Positions 33,782 to 42,211 of a stretch of 45,650 nucleotides of DNA are shown here, in pieces. The notes under the pieces are model-generated. The model was not told where the DNA came from, did not search any database, and saw nothing but the letters and a program-made list of their open reading frames with translations. Numbering within the stretch: position 1 is the first letter of the stretch; each line of letters opens with the position of its first letter. The translations under genes were made by a program, and so were the position numbers. The stretch covers positions 1 to 45,650 of the forward strand of contig JAAWKB010000007.1 of the NCBI GenBank assembly GCA_022797115.1. The letters are read 5' to 3'. Origin of the DNA: Oscillospiraceae bacterium (GTDB lineage Bacteria; Bacillota; Clostridia; Oscillospirales; Oscillospiraceae).

Positions 33782-34849
33782 CTATCGCGCCGGCCCTTCG
33801 GCCCGGTAGCGCCCCAGGCCCGCAATCCGGACGCTGCGCTGGGCGTGGAGCTCCAGCAGGGCGGCGGCCAAAAGCTCCGGGTCGTGGCGGACATAGCCGT
33901 CGCGCACCACCGAGACCGGGCGGCTGATGAGCTCCACCCCCAGCTGGGCGCAAGCGGCCTTGTCAAAGCGCAGGGGCTCCGCCCCCTCCTGGGCGTAGTG
34001 GGCGGCCACATCCTCGGGGATCTGGGAGGCGTTGACCAGGCAGAGATGGAACAGGCCGGGCTGCGAATGCTGGAAGATGGCCCGGATGTGGTCGGCGTTG
34101 GTATAGCCCTCCGTCTCCCCCTCCTGGGTCATGACGTTGGCCACATAGATTTTCAGCGCGTCGGAGTCCGCGATGGCCCCGGCAATGCCGTCCACCAGCA
34201 GATTGGGGATGACGCTGGTGTAGAGGCTGCCCGGCCCCAGCAGGATCATGTCCGCCTCCCGGATGGCCTCCAGGGCCTGCTCCAGGGCGGGCGGGCGTTC
34301 CGGCAGCAGCCGTACCCGCCGGATGCGGCAGTCCTCCCTCTTTTTGCAGTAGAAGATCTTGGATTCCCCCAGCACCCGGGCCCCATTCTCCAGCTCGGCC
34401 TCCAGCTGTACGTTGCTGTTGGTCACTGGGATCACCCGCCCCGTGATGGCCAGCACTTGGCTCATGCGGCTGACCGCCTGGTCAAAGCTGCCGCCGGAGA
34501 TGCCGTTGAGGGCGGCAAGAAACAGGTTCCCGAAGCTCTGCCCCTTCAGCGACCCCTCGGTGAACCGGTAATGGAGCAGCTCCCCCATCAGGGGCTCCAC
34601 GTTGGCCAGGGCCTCCAGGCAGTTGCGCACATCCCCCGGGGGCAGCATCCCCAGCTCCTGGCGCAGGACGCCGGAGCCGCCGCCGTCGTCCGCCACTGTG
34701 ACGATGGCGGTCAGGTTATTGGTGTGCCGCTTCAGCCCCCGCAGCATGGTGGACAGGCCGGTGCCGCCGCCAATGGCGGTAATCCGCGGGCCCTTCCCGC
34801 TGGGGCCGCGGTATACAAAGCGATTGCTCGTGGTATGTTCGTCTCTCAT
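33782..34849 (-). CDS. yvcK: YvcK-type gluconeogenesis / cell-shape factor
   Basis: 355 residues, CofD-like/YvcK family, binds UDP-sugars and is needed for growth on gluconeogenic carbon and correct envelope morphology in Bacillus. Nucleotide-site phrases: PRITAIGGGTGLSTMLRGLK (GGGTGLS about 27-33), AIVTVADDGGGSGVLRQELG, LPPGDVRNCLEAL, and ILLGPGSLYTSVIPNLLVDG. ATG at 34849 uses a ribosome site that overlaps the rapZ stop (TGAGGA). Third gene of murB-rapZ-yvcK. The usual next gene, whiA, is absent. Confidence 0.93.
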   Translation of the reverse strand: MRDEHTTSNRFVYRGPSGKGPRITAIGGGTGLSTMLRGLKRHTNNLTAIVTVADDGGGSGVLRQELGMLPPGDVRNCLEALANVEPLMGELLHYRFTEGSLKGQSFGNLFLAALNGISGGSFDQAVSRMSQVLAITGRVIPVTNSNVQLEAELENGARVLGESKIFYCKKREDCRIRRVRLLPERPPALEQALEAIREADMILLGPGSLYTSVIPNLLVDGIAGAIADSDALKIYVANVMTQEGETEGYTNADHIRAIFQHSQPGLFHLCLVNASQIPEDVAAHYAQEGAEPLRFDKAACAQLGVELISRPVSVVRDGYVRHDPELLAAALLELHAQRSVRIAGLGRYRAEGPAR

Positions 34850-34859
34850 GTTTAAGTCC

Positions 34860-35720
34860 TCAGTTCCGGGTCATATCCCGGTGGTTCTCCGTCACCTGGT
34901 AGCCCAGGGATGCGACATATTCCGCCAGGGCGTGGGTCACTGCCACAGAGCGGTGGTGGCCGCCCGTGCAGCCAATCGCCGCCACCAGCACGGTCTTGCC
35001 CTCCTCCCGGTACAGGGGCAGGACAAAGCCCAGCAGCTCCCGCAGCTTCTCCAGGAATTGTTCCGTCTCCCGGAAGGAGAACACGTAGTCGCGCACCTCC
35101 CGGTCCAGGCCGGTCTTATCCCGCATGGAGTCAATATAGAAGGGGTTGGGCATGAAGCGGACGTCAAAGACCAGATCCGCCTCCAGGGGCAGGCCATGCT
35201 TGAAGCCAAAGGACACCAGGCTCACCTGCATCTCCCCTGCCCGGTGGCTCCCGCCAAACAGGCGCAGCAGCTCCCCCCGCAGGCGGGCGGTGGAGTAGGT
35301 GGTGGAGTTAATGACGATATCCGCCTGGGCCCGCACCGGGGCCATCATGGCGATCTCCCGGTTGACGGCCCCCTCCAGGGAGCCCGACTGCTCCTGAAGG
35401 GGATGCATCCGCCGTGTCTCCTTGTATCGGTTGATGATCGAGCCCACGTCTGCCTCCAGGAACAGCAGCTTGCAGTCGTACTCCCGCTGCCGGAGGGTGG
35501 ACAGCACCTCCAGGAACTCGTCAAAGGTGTCCGCCGTGCGCACATCGTACACCAGGGCTACCCGGCTGTACCGCCCGCTGCCGGCGGCGCAGAACTCCGC
35601 GAATTTCAGGATCATGCCCGCCGGCATGTTGTCTACGATATAGAACCCCACGTCCTCCAGGAAGGAGGCCGCCTTGCTCTTCCCCCCGCCGGACAGGCCG
35701 GAAATGATCAAAATTTCCAT
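34860..35720 (-). CDS. rapZ: RNase adapter/nucleotide-binding protein RapZ (YvcJ)
   Basis: 286 residues. N-terminal P-loop ISGLSGGGKSKAASFLEDVG (Walker A 8-15), Walker-B-like FYIVDNMPAGM, and C-terminal phosphosugar-sensing domain with VSFGFKHGLPLEADLVFDVR, LPNPF-like FMPNPFYID and AIGCTGGHHRSVAVTHALAE. In enterobacteria RapZ tunes GlmS; in Gram-positives YvcJ has an envelope or competence role that is less defined. Start at 35720 (GAGGGAGAGAG upstream) preferred over a GTG six codons earlier. 33 bases after murB. Confidence 0.93.
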   Translation of the reverse strand: MEILIISGLSGGGKSKAASFLEDVGFYIVDNMPAGMILKFAEFCAAGSGRYSRVALVYDVRTADTFDEFLEVLSTLRQREYDCKLLFLEADVGSIINRYKETRRMHPLQEQSGSLEGAVNREIAMMAPVRAQADIVINSTTYSTARLRGELLRLFGGSHRAGEMQVSLVSFGFKHGLPLEADLVFDVRFMPNPFYIDSMRDKTGLDREVRDYVFSFRETEQFLEKLRELLGFVLPLYREEGKTVLVAAIGCTGGHHRSVAVTHALAEYVASLGYQVTENHRDMTRN

Positions 35721-35753
35721 GTTTTCTCTCTCCCTCACACATCCCGCCGCATC

Positions 35754-36662
35754 TCACGGGACCATTTTCACCTCTGGCTCCAGCGCAACGCCGGTCTGCT
35801 CCTGCACGACCTGCTGGACGTGGGCGATGAGCCCCAGCACGTCGGCGCAGGTGGCGCCCCCGGTATTGATGAGGAAACCCGCGTGCTTTTCCGACACCTG
35901 GGCCCCGCCCACCCGTGCCCCCTTCAGGCCACACTGCTCAATGAGCGCACCGGCAAAGTGCCCCTGGGGCCGCTGGAAGGTACTGCCTGCGCTGGGGAAC
36001 TCCAGGGGCTGCTTCTCCCGGCGGCGGCGGTCCAGCTCCGCCATCTGCGCCTGGATTTCCTCCCGGTCCCGCTCCGCCAGGGTGAGCTCCGCCTCCAGGG
36101 CAGCGCCCCGCCGCCCGCTGAAGACGCTGTGACGGTAGCCAAACGCCAGCTCATCCCCGGACAGCCGCCGCAGGCCCTCCCCAGGGAACCAGGCGGTCAC
36201 AGACTGGACCACCTGCCGCATCTCCCCGCCGTAGGCCCCGGCGTTCATGCACACCGCGCCCCCCAGACTGCCGGGGATGCCGTGGGCGAACTCCAGCCCT
36301 CCCAGGCCCTCCCGCTGGGCAAAGGATGCCAGCCGGGCCAAGGAGACCCCAGCACCGGCGCGGATGGTCCGCTCCCCTGTGCGCTCCAGGGCATCCAGAC
36401 GGCCCGAGTGGATGACCAGCGCGTCCAGGCCGCTGTCCGCCGCCAGCAGGTTGGAGCCATTGCCCAGCGTCAGTACCGGCCAGCCCTCCGCCTCCGCCAG
36501 CGTCAGCAGCGCGGCCGCCTCCTCCGTGGACCGTGGGCGGGCCATCCTTTTGGCGGGCCCGCCGATCCGGAACGTGGTGTGCAGGGCCATGGGCTCATCA
36601 TATAGGATCTCCATCCCGGCAAAGCGGCCAGCCGCCGCGTCAAAGCTGTCAAACCAGGGCAT
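35754..36662 (-). CDS. murB: UDP-N-acetylenolpyruvoylglucosamine reductase
   Basis: NADPH- and FAD-dependent reduction forming UDP-N-acetylmuramate, a committed peptidoglycan step. 302 residues, type II MurB. FAD-site phrases: TTFRIGGPAKRMARP, TLGNGSNLLAADSG, GIPGSLGGAVCMNAGAYGGE, LAFGYRHSVF; catalytic Ser in PSAGSTFQRP; ALIEQCGLKGARVGGAQVSE; C-terminal Glu in LEPEVKMV. ATG at 36662 behind GGAGGAGGGG. First gene of the murB-rapZ-yvcK operon. Confidence 0.96.
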   Translation of the reverse strand: MPWFDSFDAAAGRFAGMEILYDEPMALHTTFRIGGPAKRMARPRSTEEAAALLTLAEAEGWPVLTLGNGSNLLAADSGLDALVIHSGRLDALERTGERTIRAGAGVSLARLASFAQREGLGGLEFAHGIPGSLGGAVCMNAGAYGGEMRQVVQSVTAWFPGEGLRRLSGDELAFGYRHSVFSGRRGAALEAELTLAERDREEIQAQMAELDRRRREKQPLEFPSAGSTFQRPQGHFAGALIEQCGLKGARVGGAQVSEKHAGFLINTGGATCADVLGLIAHVQQVVQEQTGVALEPEVKMVP

Positions 36663-36721
36663 TGATCTACCCCTCCTCCAATATCAGCGTCCGGCAGGGG
36701 ACGCGCCCCCGCTTTATTAGT

Positions 36722-36750
36722 AGTATACCGCACCAGCCTGAAAAAGTCCA
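36722..36750 (-). promoter_or_regulatory. Candidate murB operon promoter
   Basis: Minus strand TGGACT (36750-36745), 17-base spacer, TATACT (36727-36722). Confidence 0.58.
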
Positions 36751-36803
36751 TCCATTTTGCGGGCCGCCCTGCCTGGGATGCCGCCGCTTTTTTTCTATCC
36801 CCC

Positions 36804-36832
36804 TTGCCGTGGGCCTCAAAATATTGTATAAT
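36804..36832 (+). promoter_or_regulatory. Candidate promoter of the methyltransferase gene
   Basis: TTGCCG (36804-36809), 17-base spacer, TATAAT (36827-36832). It lies upstream of the MITE-like element, so the transcript would carry that element in its leader. Confidence 0.65.
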
Positions 36833-36845
36833 AGGAGGCAGATTA

Positions 36846-37005
36846 GGCCTTGTTTGAAAATTGGCGGAATGTCCAACGGCGAAAGATTTTTTCGCCAATC
36901 AAGGCAAATTTTCGCAGGCGGGCTGTCGCCCGGCAAGAAAATTTAACGCAAAGTGGCGGAAAAAGATCCGCCGTTTGGGCGTTTTGACATTTTTCAAACA
37001 TGGCC
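36846..37005. mobile_element. MITE-like non-autonomous element (160 bp) with TA target duplication
   Basis: Terminal inverted repeats begin GGCC[T/A]TGTTTGAAAA (36846-36860 and 37005-36991) with one mismatch in 15 and extend imperfectly to about 50 bases each side. Direct TA dinucleotides flank the element (36844-36845, 37006-37007), as produced by IS630/Tc1-mariner-type transposases. It contains no ORF but several internal hairpins (e.g. GGCGAAAGATTTTTTCGCC, GGCGGAAAAAGATCCGCC). It is inserted between the promoter at 36804 and the ribosome site at 37011. The autonomous parent is not in this window. Confidence 0.7.
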
Positions 37006-37027
37006 TATACAAGGAGGACAGTATGCG

Positions 37028-37762
37028 ATGGATTCTGTATACGACCAGGGGGCCTTTTTCAGCCAATACGCCCAGATGCCCCGCAGCAGGGAGGGGCTGT
37101 CCGCCGCAGGGGAATGGCATCAGCTGAAGCCGCTGTTCCCGGAGCTCCGGGGCAAGTCTGTCCTGGATCTGGGCTGCGGCTATGGCTGGCACTGCCAGTT
37201 TGCCGCACAGCAGGGGGCGGCCGCCGTCCTGGGGATCGACGCCAGCAGGAAGATGATCGAGGAGGCAGAGCGGCGCAATGCGGGACACGGCATCCAGTAC
37301 CAGGTCTGCGGGATTGATGCGTATGCGTATCCGGAAAATACCTGGGACTGCGTCCTGTCCAACCTGGTCCTGCACTATATCAGCAGCCTGGAGCCGGTAT
37401 TCCAGAAGGTGTACCGGACATTAAAGCCGGGCGGCGTATTCCTCTTTAATATAGAACACCCGGTTTTTACCGCCGGCGTCGGGCAGGATTGGGTCTATAC
37501 GGCGGATGGAAAGCCCCAATACTGGCCCATTGACCAATACTTCTATCCAGGAGAGCGGGAGACCCATTTTTTAGGCTGCCGCGTGGTCAAGCATCACCAC
37601 ACGCTGACCCAGATTTTGATGGGCCTGCTGCACAGCGGGTTTATCCTGGAGGCGGTGGAGGAGGCGGAGCCTCCTGAGGAGATGATGGACAGGCCCGGGA
37701 TGGCGGACGAGCTGCGCCGCCCCATGATGCTGCTGGTGAAGGCACGAAAGGGAACCTGTTGA
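37028..37762 (+). CDS. Class I SAM-dependent methyltransferase
   Basis: 244 residues, cytoplasmic. SAM-binding motif I SVLDLGCGYGWHCQFAAQ (45-62), motif II acidic end VLGIDASRKMIEEAERR, then WDCVLSNLVLHYISSLEPVF and VYRTLKPGGVFLFNIEHPVF (motifs post-II/III). Closest in style to small-molecule Methyltransf_11/25 enzymes; substrate unknown. ATG at 37028 in frame with AAGGAGG 11 bases upstream; the frame stays open into the MITE-like element but that part is not protein-like. 13 bases before the lipoprotein gene. Confidence 0.85.
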   Translation: MDSVYDQGAFFSQYAQMPRSREGLSAAGEWHQLKPLFPELRGKSVLDLGCGYGWHCQFAAQQGAAAVLGIDASRKMIEEAERRNAGHGIQYQVCGIDAYAYPENTWDCVLSNLVLHYISSLEPVFQKVYRTLKPGGVFLFNIEHPVFTAGVGQDWVYTADGKPQYWPIDQYFYPGERETHFLGCRVVKHHHTLTQILMGLLHSGFILEAVEEAEPPEEMMDRPGMADELRRPMMLLVKARKGTC

Positions 37763-37775
37763 AGGGAGGTACCCG

Positions 37776-38336
37776 GTGAAAAAACGAATCCTGATTTTCT
37801 TGGCGTGGCTTCTCCTGTTTGCAGCGGCCGGGTGCTCCCAGAGCAACCCCGTCAGCACGGTGGTGAGGGATGGCGTCACGTATACAATCGATACCGAAAA
37901 CAGTACGATTTCTGATGGAGAGCATATCTATCCATACGCCTTCTCCGGGAATTCTGCTGGGTATGACGTCACGATTACCTATCCGAACGGTTCCTCCTAC
38001 CAGTGGCACGCACAGAACAGCGGCGGGATCACGATGGGCTGCGGCGGATTACAAGGTGACTATGACGAACACCTGTATACTTCCGGGGATGTCCTGCTCA
38101 GCGTGTTGAAAGAAGGTCCCCTGAAAGGGGGCGCGCTGCGGGAGGGGAAGAACATTTTTCTGAGTGTGTTCATCGCCCTTGTCGGCATTTTTCATGCAGC
38201 CCTGCCCGAGACCGCCTGGTATTTGGCCTATGGCTGGCGGTACCGGGATGCCGAGCCGTCCGACGCGGCGCTGATGCTGAACCGTTTGGGCGGGGCGGCT
38301 GCGATTGCAGTCGCCATCATCCTGTTTTTTGTATAA
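37776..38336 (+). CDS. Membrane lipoprotein with DUF6199-like C-terminus
   Basis: 186 residues from GTG at 37776 (AAGGGAGG upstream). Signal with lipobox: MKKRILIFLAWLLLFAAAGC, acylated Cys20. Middle region (about 25-105) is a polar beta-rich segment with GVTYTIDTENSTISDG and VTITYPNGSSYQWHAQ. The C-terminal part has two hydrophobic helices around NIFLSVFIALVGIFHAAL and GGAAAIAVAIILFFV, separated by PETAWYLAYGWRYRDAEPSD. That pattern recalls DUF6199, from memory only. Function unknown; co-transcribed with the methyltransferase. Confidence 0.72.
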   Translation: MKKRILIFLAWLLLFAAAGCSQSNPVSTVVRDGVTYTIDTENSTISDGEHIYPYAFSGNSAGYDVTITYPNGSSYQWHAQNSGGITMGCGGLQGDYDEHLYTSGDVLLSVLKEGPLKGGALREGKNIFLSVFIALVGIFHAALPETAWYLAYGWRYRDAEPSDAALMLNRLGGAAAIAVAIILFFV

Positions 38337-38352
38337 GCGGCAGCTTGACGCA

Positions 38353-38387
38353 CAGAGGGCCCCGGAGAGTGTCTCCGGGGCCCTCTG
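38353..38387. terminator. Strong hairpin between the lipoprotein gene and ppiC
   Basis: 16-bp perfect arms CAGAGGGCCCCGGAGA / TCTCCGGGGCCCTCTG with loop GTG, then GGTTCTCTTGTGTTT on the plus strand. Convergent genes. Confidence 0.75.
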
Positions 38388-38400
38388 GGTTCTCTTGTGT

Positions 38401-39918
38401 TTACTGGCCGATCAGGTTCATACCGCCTGCGTCGACCTCCGCTGTGACGCTGTCGATGAGGCCGGTCTGCCAATCGCTGGCTGCGGCGCTGCGCAGGGCA
38501 TTCTCACAGGCAAAGTGCCAGTAAGGCGTGCTGCCGTAGCCAACAAAGTACATGATGTGCTGGCCATAGTCGCTGGCAACAATCCCAGTGTCGCCGCTCT
38601 TACGGCCATCCTCATAGCACCAGTTCTGGAAGGCGGGGACCATCACGCCCTTGGCGACATTCTCATACAGGCCGCCGTTGGTGTTGCTGCCGCCATCCTT
38701 GGAGTACTGGTTAGCCAGGGAGGCAAAGCCGTCCTCCGTGCCGTCCCAGCTGGCCAGGATCTCCTGGGCCTTGGCCAGGACCTGCTCGTCCGTGCCTTCC
38801 TCGCCCTCGGCCAGCTCCAGGTTCTCCTTTGTCACCAGGATGTGACGGACATTGTAATCCAGAGCCTCGTCCCGCTCACGGCTGTTGAAGAGGACCACAT
38901 AGTAGCTGTTGCCCTCCTGGTTCTCCAGGACCGCCGCATCGCCGGCCTTGCGGCTTTCGTCATAGAACCACTGGCCGGTGACAGAGCTGGAGTAGGTGAT
39001 GTTGGTGGAGTAGCCAACGCTGTTCTCATTGGCCAGGGACTCCAGGTCCCCGCCGGCCTGATAAGCGGCCAGGATCGCGTCCGCTGTCTCCTTGGCCTCC
39101 GCCATGGCTGCGGCCTTCTCCTCGTCGGTCGCCTCAACGGCATTGCCGTCGGCGTCGGTCTTGGCCTCGGGTGCGCCGGAGATTGTCACCATCGCGCCGT
39201 CTACCAAGTCATAGTTCTCCTTGTGGTCGTTGTAGTAGGTCTGGATCTGGTCATCCGTGTAGATAAAGGTTTCAGCGCTGTACACATCGGCATACTTGCC
39301 CGCCAGAAGCAGGTCCTTGGAGCAGCTCTCATAGATGGAGGGCGTCATGGTGGGGCCGTAGAGTGCGCCCAGATAGCCCTTGTAGGAGTAGCCGTTTTTC
39401 GCCGCAGTCTCCTTGAGGGCAGCCAGGTTATTATTGAAATCCTCCAGCTCCGCGCTCTCCAGGGCCACGCCCGCCTCCTTGGCGGCGGCGACAGCGGCGT
39501 GGACAAAGCGCATGTTCTCAACAGCCTGCTCCTTGAAGTGCTCATCCCAGGTCTGGCTTTCGCTGTAGTTCTGGCTCTTGAGGGATGCCTGGGTGTTCAG
39601 CGCGCCGATAGCAGTATAGAAATAGCCGGTCTCGCTGTTGAGGAACGACTGATAGGCCTGTCCATAGTAGAAAGCCGCCTCCGGCACTGTGTAGTTGCGG
39701 CCGTCGATGGTGACGGCGGTCTTGCTGCGCTGGATGATGCCGGAGTTATAGACCACCAGGGCGATGGCTACCACGACAAATACGGCGGCGATGACACCGT
39801 AGAGGATGTTGGACTTCTTTTCAGCAGCACGCTGCTCAGCCTGACGGGCGGCCTTGGGGTCAACCGCGCCGCTGGCTAAAAGTTCCTGACGCTTTTTCTT
39901 TTCTCTGGATGCGCTCAT
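38401..39918 (-). CDS. Membrane-anchored parvulin-type peptidylprolyl isomerase
   Basis: 505 residues, PrsA/SurA-like foldase for exported proteins. Basic cytoplasmic N-terminus (SREKKKRQELLASG), one membrane helix at about 38-58 (LYGVIAAVFVVVAIALVVY), an extracellular SurA_N-like helical part, and a C-terminal rotamase domain starting DYNVRHILVTKENLE and continuing FASLANQYSKDGGSNTNGGL and YENVAKGVMVPAF. No lipobox, unlike PrsA. An additional divergent parvulin-like stretch may lie at about 240-345 (VGYSTNITYSSSVTGQWFYD). ATG at 39918 with AAGGAATG upstream; own promoter. Confidence 0.87.
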   Translation of the reverse strand: MSASREKKKRQELLASGAVDPKAARQAEQRAAEKKSNILYGVIAAVFVVVAIALVVYNSGIIQRSKTAVTIDGRNYTVPEAAFYYGQAYQSFLNSETGYFYTAIGALNTQASLKSQNYSESQTWDEHFKEQAVENMRFVHAAVAAAKEAGVALESAELEDFNNNLAALKETAAKNGYSYKGYLGALYGPTMTPSIYESCSKDLLLAGKYADVYSAETFIYTDDQIQTYYNDHKENYDLVDGAMVTISGAPEAKTDADGNAVEATDEEKAAAMAEAKETADAILAAYQAGGDLESLANENSVGYSTNITYSSSVTGQWFYDESRKAGDAAVLENQEGNSYYVVLFNSRERDEALDYNVRHILVTKENLELAEGEEGTDEQVLAKAQEILASWDGTEDGFASLANQYSKDGGSNTNGGLYENVAKGVMVPAFQNWCYEDGRKSGDTGIVASDYGQHIMYFVGYGSTPYWHFACENALRSAAASDWQTGLIDSVTAEVDAGGMNLIGQ

Positions 39919-40017
39919 TGTTGTTCATTCCTTCCAAATTTTCTGCCATCCCCGCCACACCGGGGGACAGCGGCATCTTTTGTTGGTTGCTTACGCCTTA
40001 ATGGCTCAACGAACATT

Positions 40018-40046
40018 AGTATACTCGATTATGCCCTGTTTCGCAA
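40018..40046 (-). promoter_or_regulatory. Candidate promoter of the parvulin gene
   Basis: Minus strand TTGCGA (40046-40041), 17-base spacer, TATACT (40023-40018). Confidence 0.65.
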
Positions 40047-40109
40047 GCAAAAGTTGTGCGGCGGCTGTAAATTATTTATGAATGTCCGCCGGCACGTCCA
40101 TATTGCCGC

Positions 40110-40140
40110 AAAAAAAGGCCGGAAACCTGCATCCCCGGCC
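40110..40140 (-). terminator. Intrinsic terminator of the aldo/keto reductase gene
   Basis: Minus strand GGCCGG (40140-40135) / CCGGCC (40122-40117), 12-base loop, then TTTTTTT (40116-40110). Confidence 0.82.
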
Positions 40141-40156
40141 CTTTTCAGACGTTTGC

Positions 40157-41281
40157 TCACCCCTCGTAGGTCTTTTTCACCCGCTCCAGCCATGCTGTGA
40201 TCTCCAGGTGCTGGGGGCACTGCTGCTCGCATTGGCGGCAGCTGACGCAGGAGGACGCTGTCCCAGCCCCCTCGGCTATGCTCTGGTAGCGGTCCCGGTC
40301 GGGCTCCCGGCCCTGGCGCAGGGCAGCCTGATCGCTGTTGTAGAGGGCGAAAAGGTCCGGGATCGGGATCTCCCGGGGGCAGCCGTCCACGCAGTAGCGG
40401 CAGGCGGTGCAGGCGATGGCCGGGATGGCGCTGAGGATTTCCGCCGTCCGCTCCAGCAGCGCCCTGTCCTCCCCGCACAGGGGCTCCGGCGCGGCCATGG
40501 ACTGGGTGTTCTCCTCCACCTGCCCCAGGGTGGACATGCCGCTGAGCACCATCATCACCTGATCCAGGCCCGCGGCAAAGCGGAGGGCCCATTGGGCGGG
40601 GGTCCAATCCGGATGGGCGCCCCGCAGCAGGGCGGCGGCCTCCTCCGGGAGCGCGGCCAGTTTCCCGCCCTTCACCGGCTCCATGACGATGACCTGCTTG
40701 CCGTGGCGGAGGACCGTCTCATAGCACTTCCGGGACTGGACCCGCTCGTCCTCCCAGTCCAGATAGTTCAGCTGGAGCTGGACGAACTCCACCTCCGGGT
40801 GTTCGCTGAGGACCTGCTCCAGCACGCCGGCCTTGTCGTGGAAGGAAAAGCCCAGATGGCGCAGCTTCCCCTCCGCCTGCATCTGCCGGAGGAACGCGAA
40901 GGTCTCCAGACGCTGGGCGGTCTCGTAGCTCTCCTGGGTGATGCAGTGGAGCAGGTAGTAGTCAAAGTAGTCCACGCCGCATTTTTCCAGCTGCTCATGG
41001 AAAATCCGGGCTTGCGCCTCCCCGCTGTCCGCGTCCTTGAGGTGCATCAGGGGCAGCTTGTCGGCCAGAAGGAAACTCTCCCGGCTGTGGCGCTTGACCA
41101 GGGCGTCCCGGACCGCGCACTCGCTTTTCCCGCCGTGGTAGAAATAGGCGGTATCAAAGTATGTATAGCCCCGCGCCAGGAAAGTGTCCACCATGCCGCA
41201 GACCTGGGGCAGGTCAATCTGCTCCGTGGCCTTAGGGTCCACAGTGGGCAGGCGCATCATGCCAAAGCCTAATTTTTTCAT
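40157..41281 (-). CDS. Aldo/keto reductase with C-terminal 2[4Fe-4S] domain
   Basis: 374 residues. TIM-barrel aldo/keto reductase (about 1-285): catalytic Asp/Tyr/Lys-type elements in YTYFDTAYFYHGGKSE and LLADKLPLMHL, plus the LGFSFHDKAGVLEQVL and KQVIVMEPVKGGKLA strands. A ferredoxin-like tail carries two cluster motifs, CTACRYCVDGCPREIPIP and CVSCRQCEQQCPQHLEI. Such fusions are common in anaerobes as ferredoxin-linked oxidoreductases; substrate unknown. ATG at 41281 behind GGAGGAACGGAT. Own promoter at 41338-41366 and a terminator downstream. Confidence 0.9.
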   Translation of the reverse strand: MKKLGFGMMRLPTVDPKATEQIDLPQVCGMVDTFLARGYTYFDTAYFYHGGKSECAVRDALVKRHSRESFLLADKLPLMHLKDADSGEAQARIFHEQLEKCGVDYFDYYLLHCITQESYETAQRLETFAFLRQMQAEGKLRHLGFSFHDKAGVLEQVLSEHPEVEFVQLQLNYLDWEDERVQSRKCYETVLRHGKQVIVMEPVKGGKLAALPEEAAALLRGAHPDWTPAQWALRFAAGLDQVMMVLSGMSTLGQVEENTQSMAAPEPLCGEDRALLERTAEILSAIPAIACTACRYCVDGCPREIPIPDLFALYNSDQAALRQGREPDRDRYQSIAEGAGTASSCVSCRQCEQQCPQHLEITAWLERVKKTYEG

Positions 41282-41337
41282 ATCCGTTCCTCCTCATTCC
41301 GTCCCGCCACTCTCTGCCGGGCAGTCGGTTTGCCTCT

Positions 41338-41366
41338 ATCATACAGGAAACGGGCGGTAAATGCAA
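41338..41366 (-). promoter_or_regulatory. Candidate promoter of the aldo/keto reductase
   Basis: Minus strand TTGCAT (41366-41361), 17-base spacer, TATGAT (41343-41338). Confidence 0.6.
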
Positions 41367-41385
41367 GGGCAGGCCTCATTTGTGC

Positions 41386-41967
41386 CTACAAATTTGCTTC
41401 GATCCAGTGGACAGCGGACGTATCCCAGTATTTCTTGTACACCCTGCCCTCATCCCCATCCAGGTTTAATTGATACAGCCGGAAAGTCACCAGAAAATTT
41501 TTGGGCTGCCACAGCTCCTCGTAGGAATACTGGTAGCGCATCCCCAACCGCTTCATGACCTCGCCGCTCCGCGGATTGTTGACGTCATGGGTAGCTGTCA
41601 CATAGGCAGCGCCGTCCCTCCGCAGCTGCTCAATAACCGCTTTACCGGCCTCCGTAACAATCCCCTGATGCCAGAACTCCTTGCGGAGCCCATAGCCGAG
41701 ATCATGGCTGCCGGCTGCCGGGGCATTGACATATCCAATTGGGTAAGAGTCCGCCTTCCGGCATATTGCATAGTGATAGGCAGAGCCGCACCCCGCCGCA
41801 AGCCGCGTTTCATAGAAGGTTCTTGCGTCCTCCAGCGTTTTTACGGGGAACCACGGCAAAAAACGGTTGACCTCTTCATCGCTGTAGATGGCATACAATG
41901 CCTCCAAATCAGCCTCGGTAAATGCCCGTAAAATGAGCCGTTCCGTTTCCAGTACAGGTGTCTCCAT
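41386..41967 (-). CDS. GNAT acetyltransferase (RimJ/RimL type)
   Basis: 193 residues. N-terminal METPVLETERLILRAFTEAD and FLPWFPVKTLEDARTFYETR, then the central acetyl-CoA part DLGYGLRKEFWHQGIVTEAG (Q/R-x-x-G-x-A/V loop equivalent WHQGIVTEA) and ATHDVNNPRSGEVMKRLGMR. These are hallmarks of Acetyltransf_3 proteins acting on protein N-termini or small amines. Start at 41967 (GGAGGATTAGG upstream) rather than five codons earlier. Own promoter. Confidence 0.87.
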   Translation of the reverse strand: METPVLETERLILRAFTEADLEALYAIYSDEEVNRFLPWFPVKTLEDARTFYETRLAAGCGSAYHYAICRKADSYPIGYVNAPAAGSHDLGYGLRKEFWHQGIVTEAGKAVIEQLRRDGAAYVTATHDVNNPRSGEVMKRLGMRYQYSYEELWQPKNFLVTFRLYQLNLDGDEGRVYKKYWDTSAVHWIEANL

Positions 41968-42003
41968 CCTAATCCTCCGCAAAGCGATCGATCTGTTTCG
42001 CCC

Positions 42004-42032
42004 ATTTTATCACAGGGATACGGCCGATGCAA
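42004..42032 (-). promoter_or_regulatory. Candidate promoter of the GNAT gene
   Basis: Minus strand TTGCAT (42032-42027), 17-base spacer, TAAAAT (42009-42004). Confidence 0.62.
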
Positions 42033-42140
42033 GGCGGTCTATGTGTCGACGCGGAAAAGTTCACCCCCACTGCCATTGCGGCGGCGGCACAGCACTGAAC
42101 AGGGGCGGGAAATTTTCTGCCAAAGAGCCAACGGGAACCC

Positions 42141-42169
42141 TTGTATTCTTCCCGCGCCCATGGTATGCT
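42141..42169 (+). promoter_or_regulatory. Candidate promoter of the phosphoglucomutase gene
   Basis: TTGTAT (42141-42146), 17-base spacer, TATGCT (42164-42169). Confidence 0.6.
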
Positions 42170-42211
42170 GGCCTTACCCAACAAAAAATTGTTTACGCAG
42201 GAGGATTTGCG

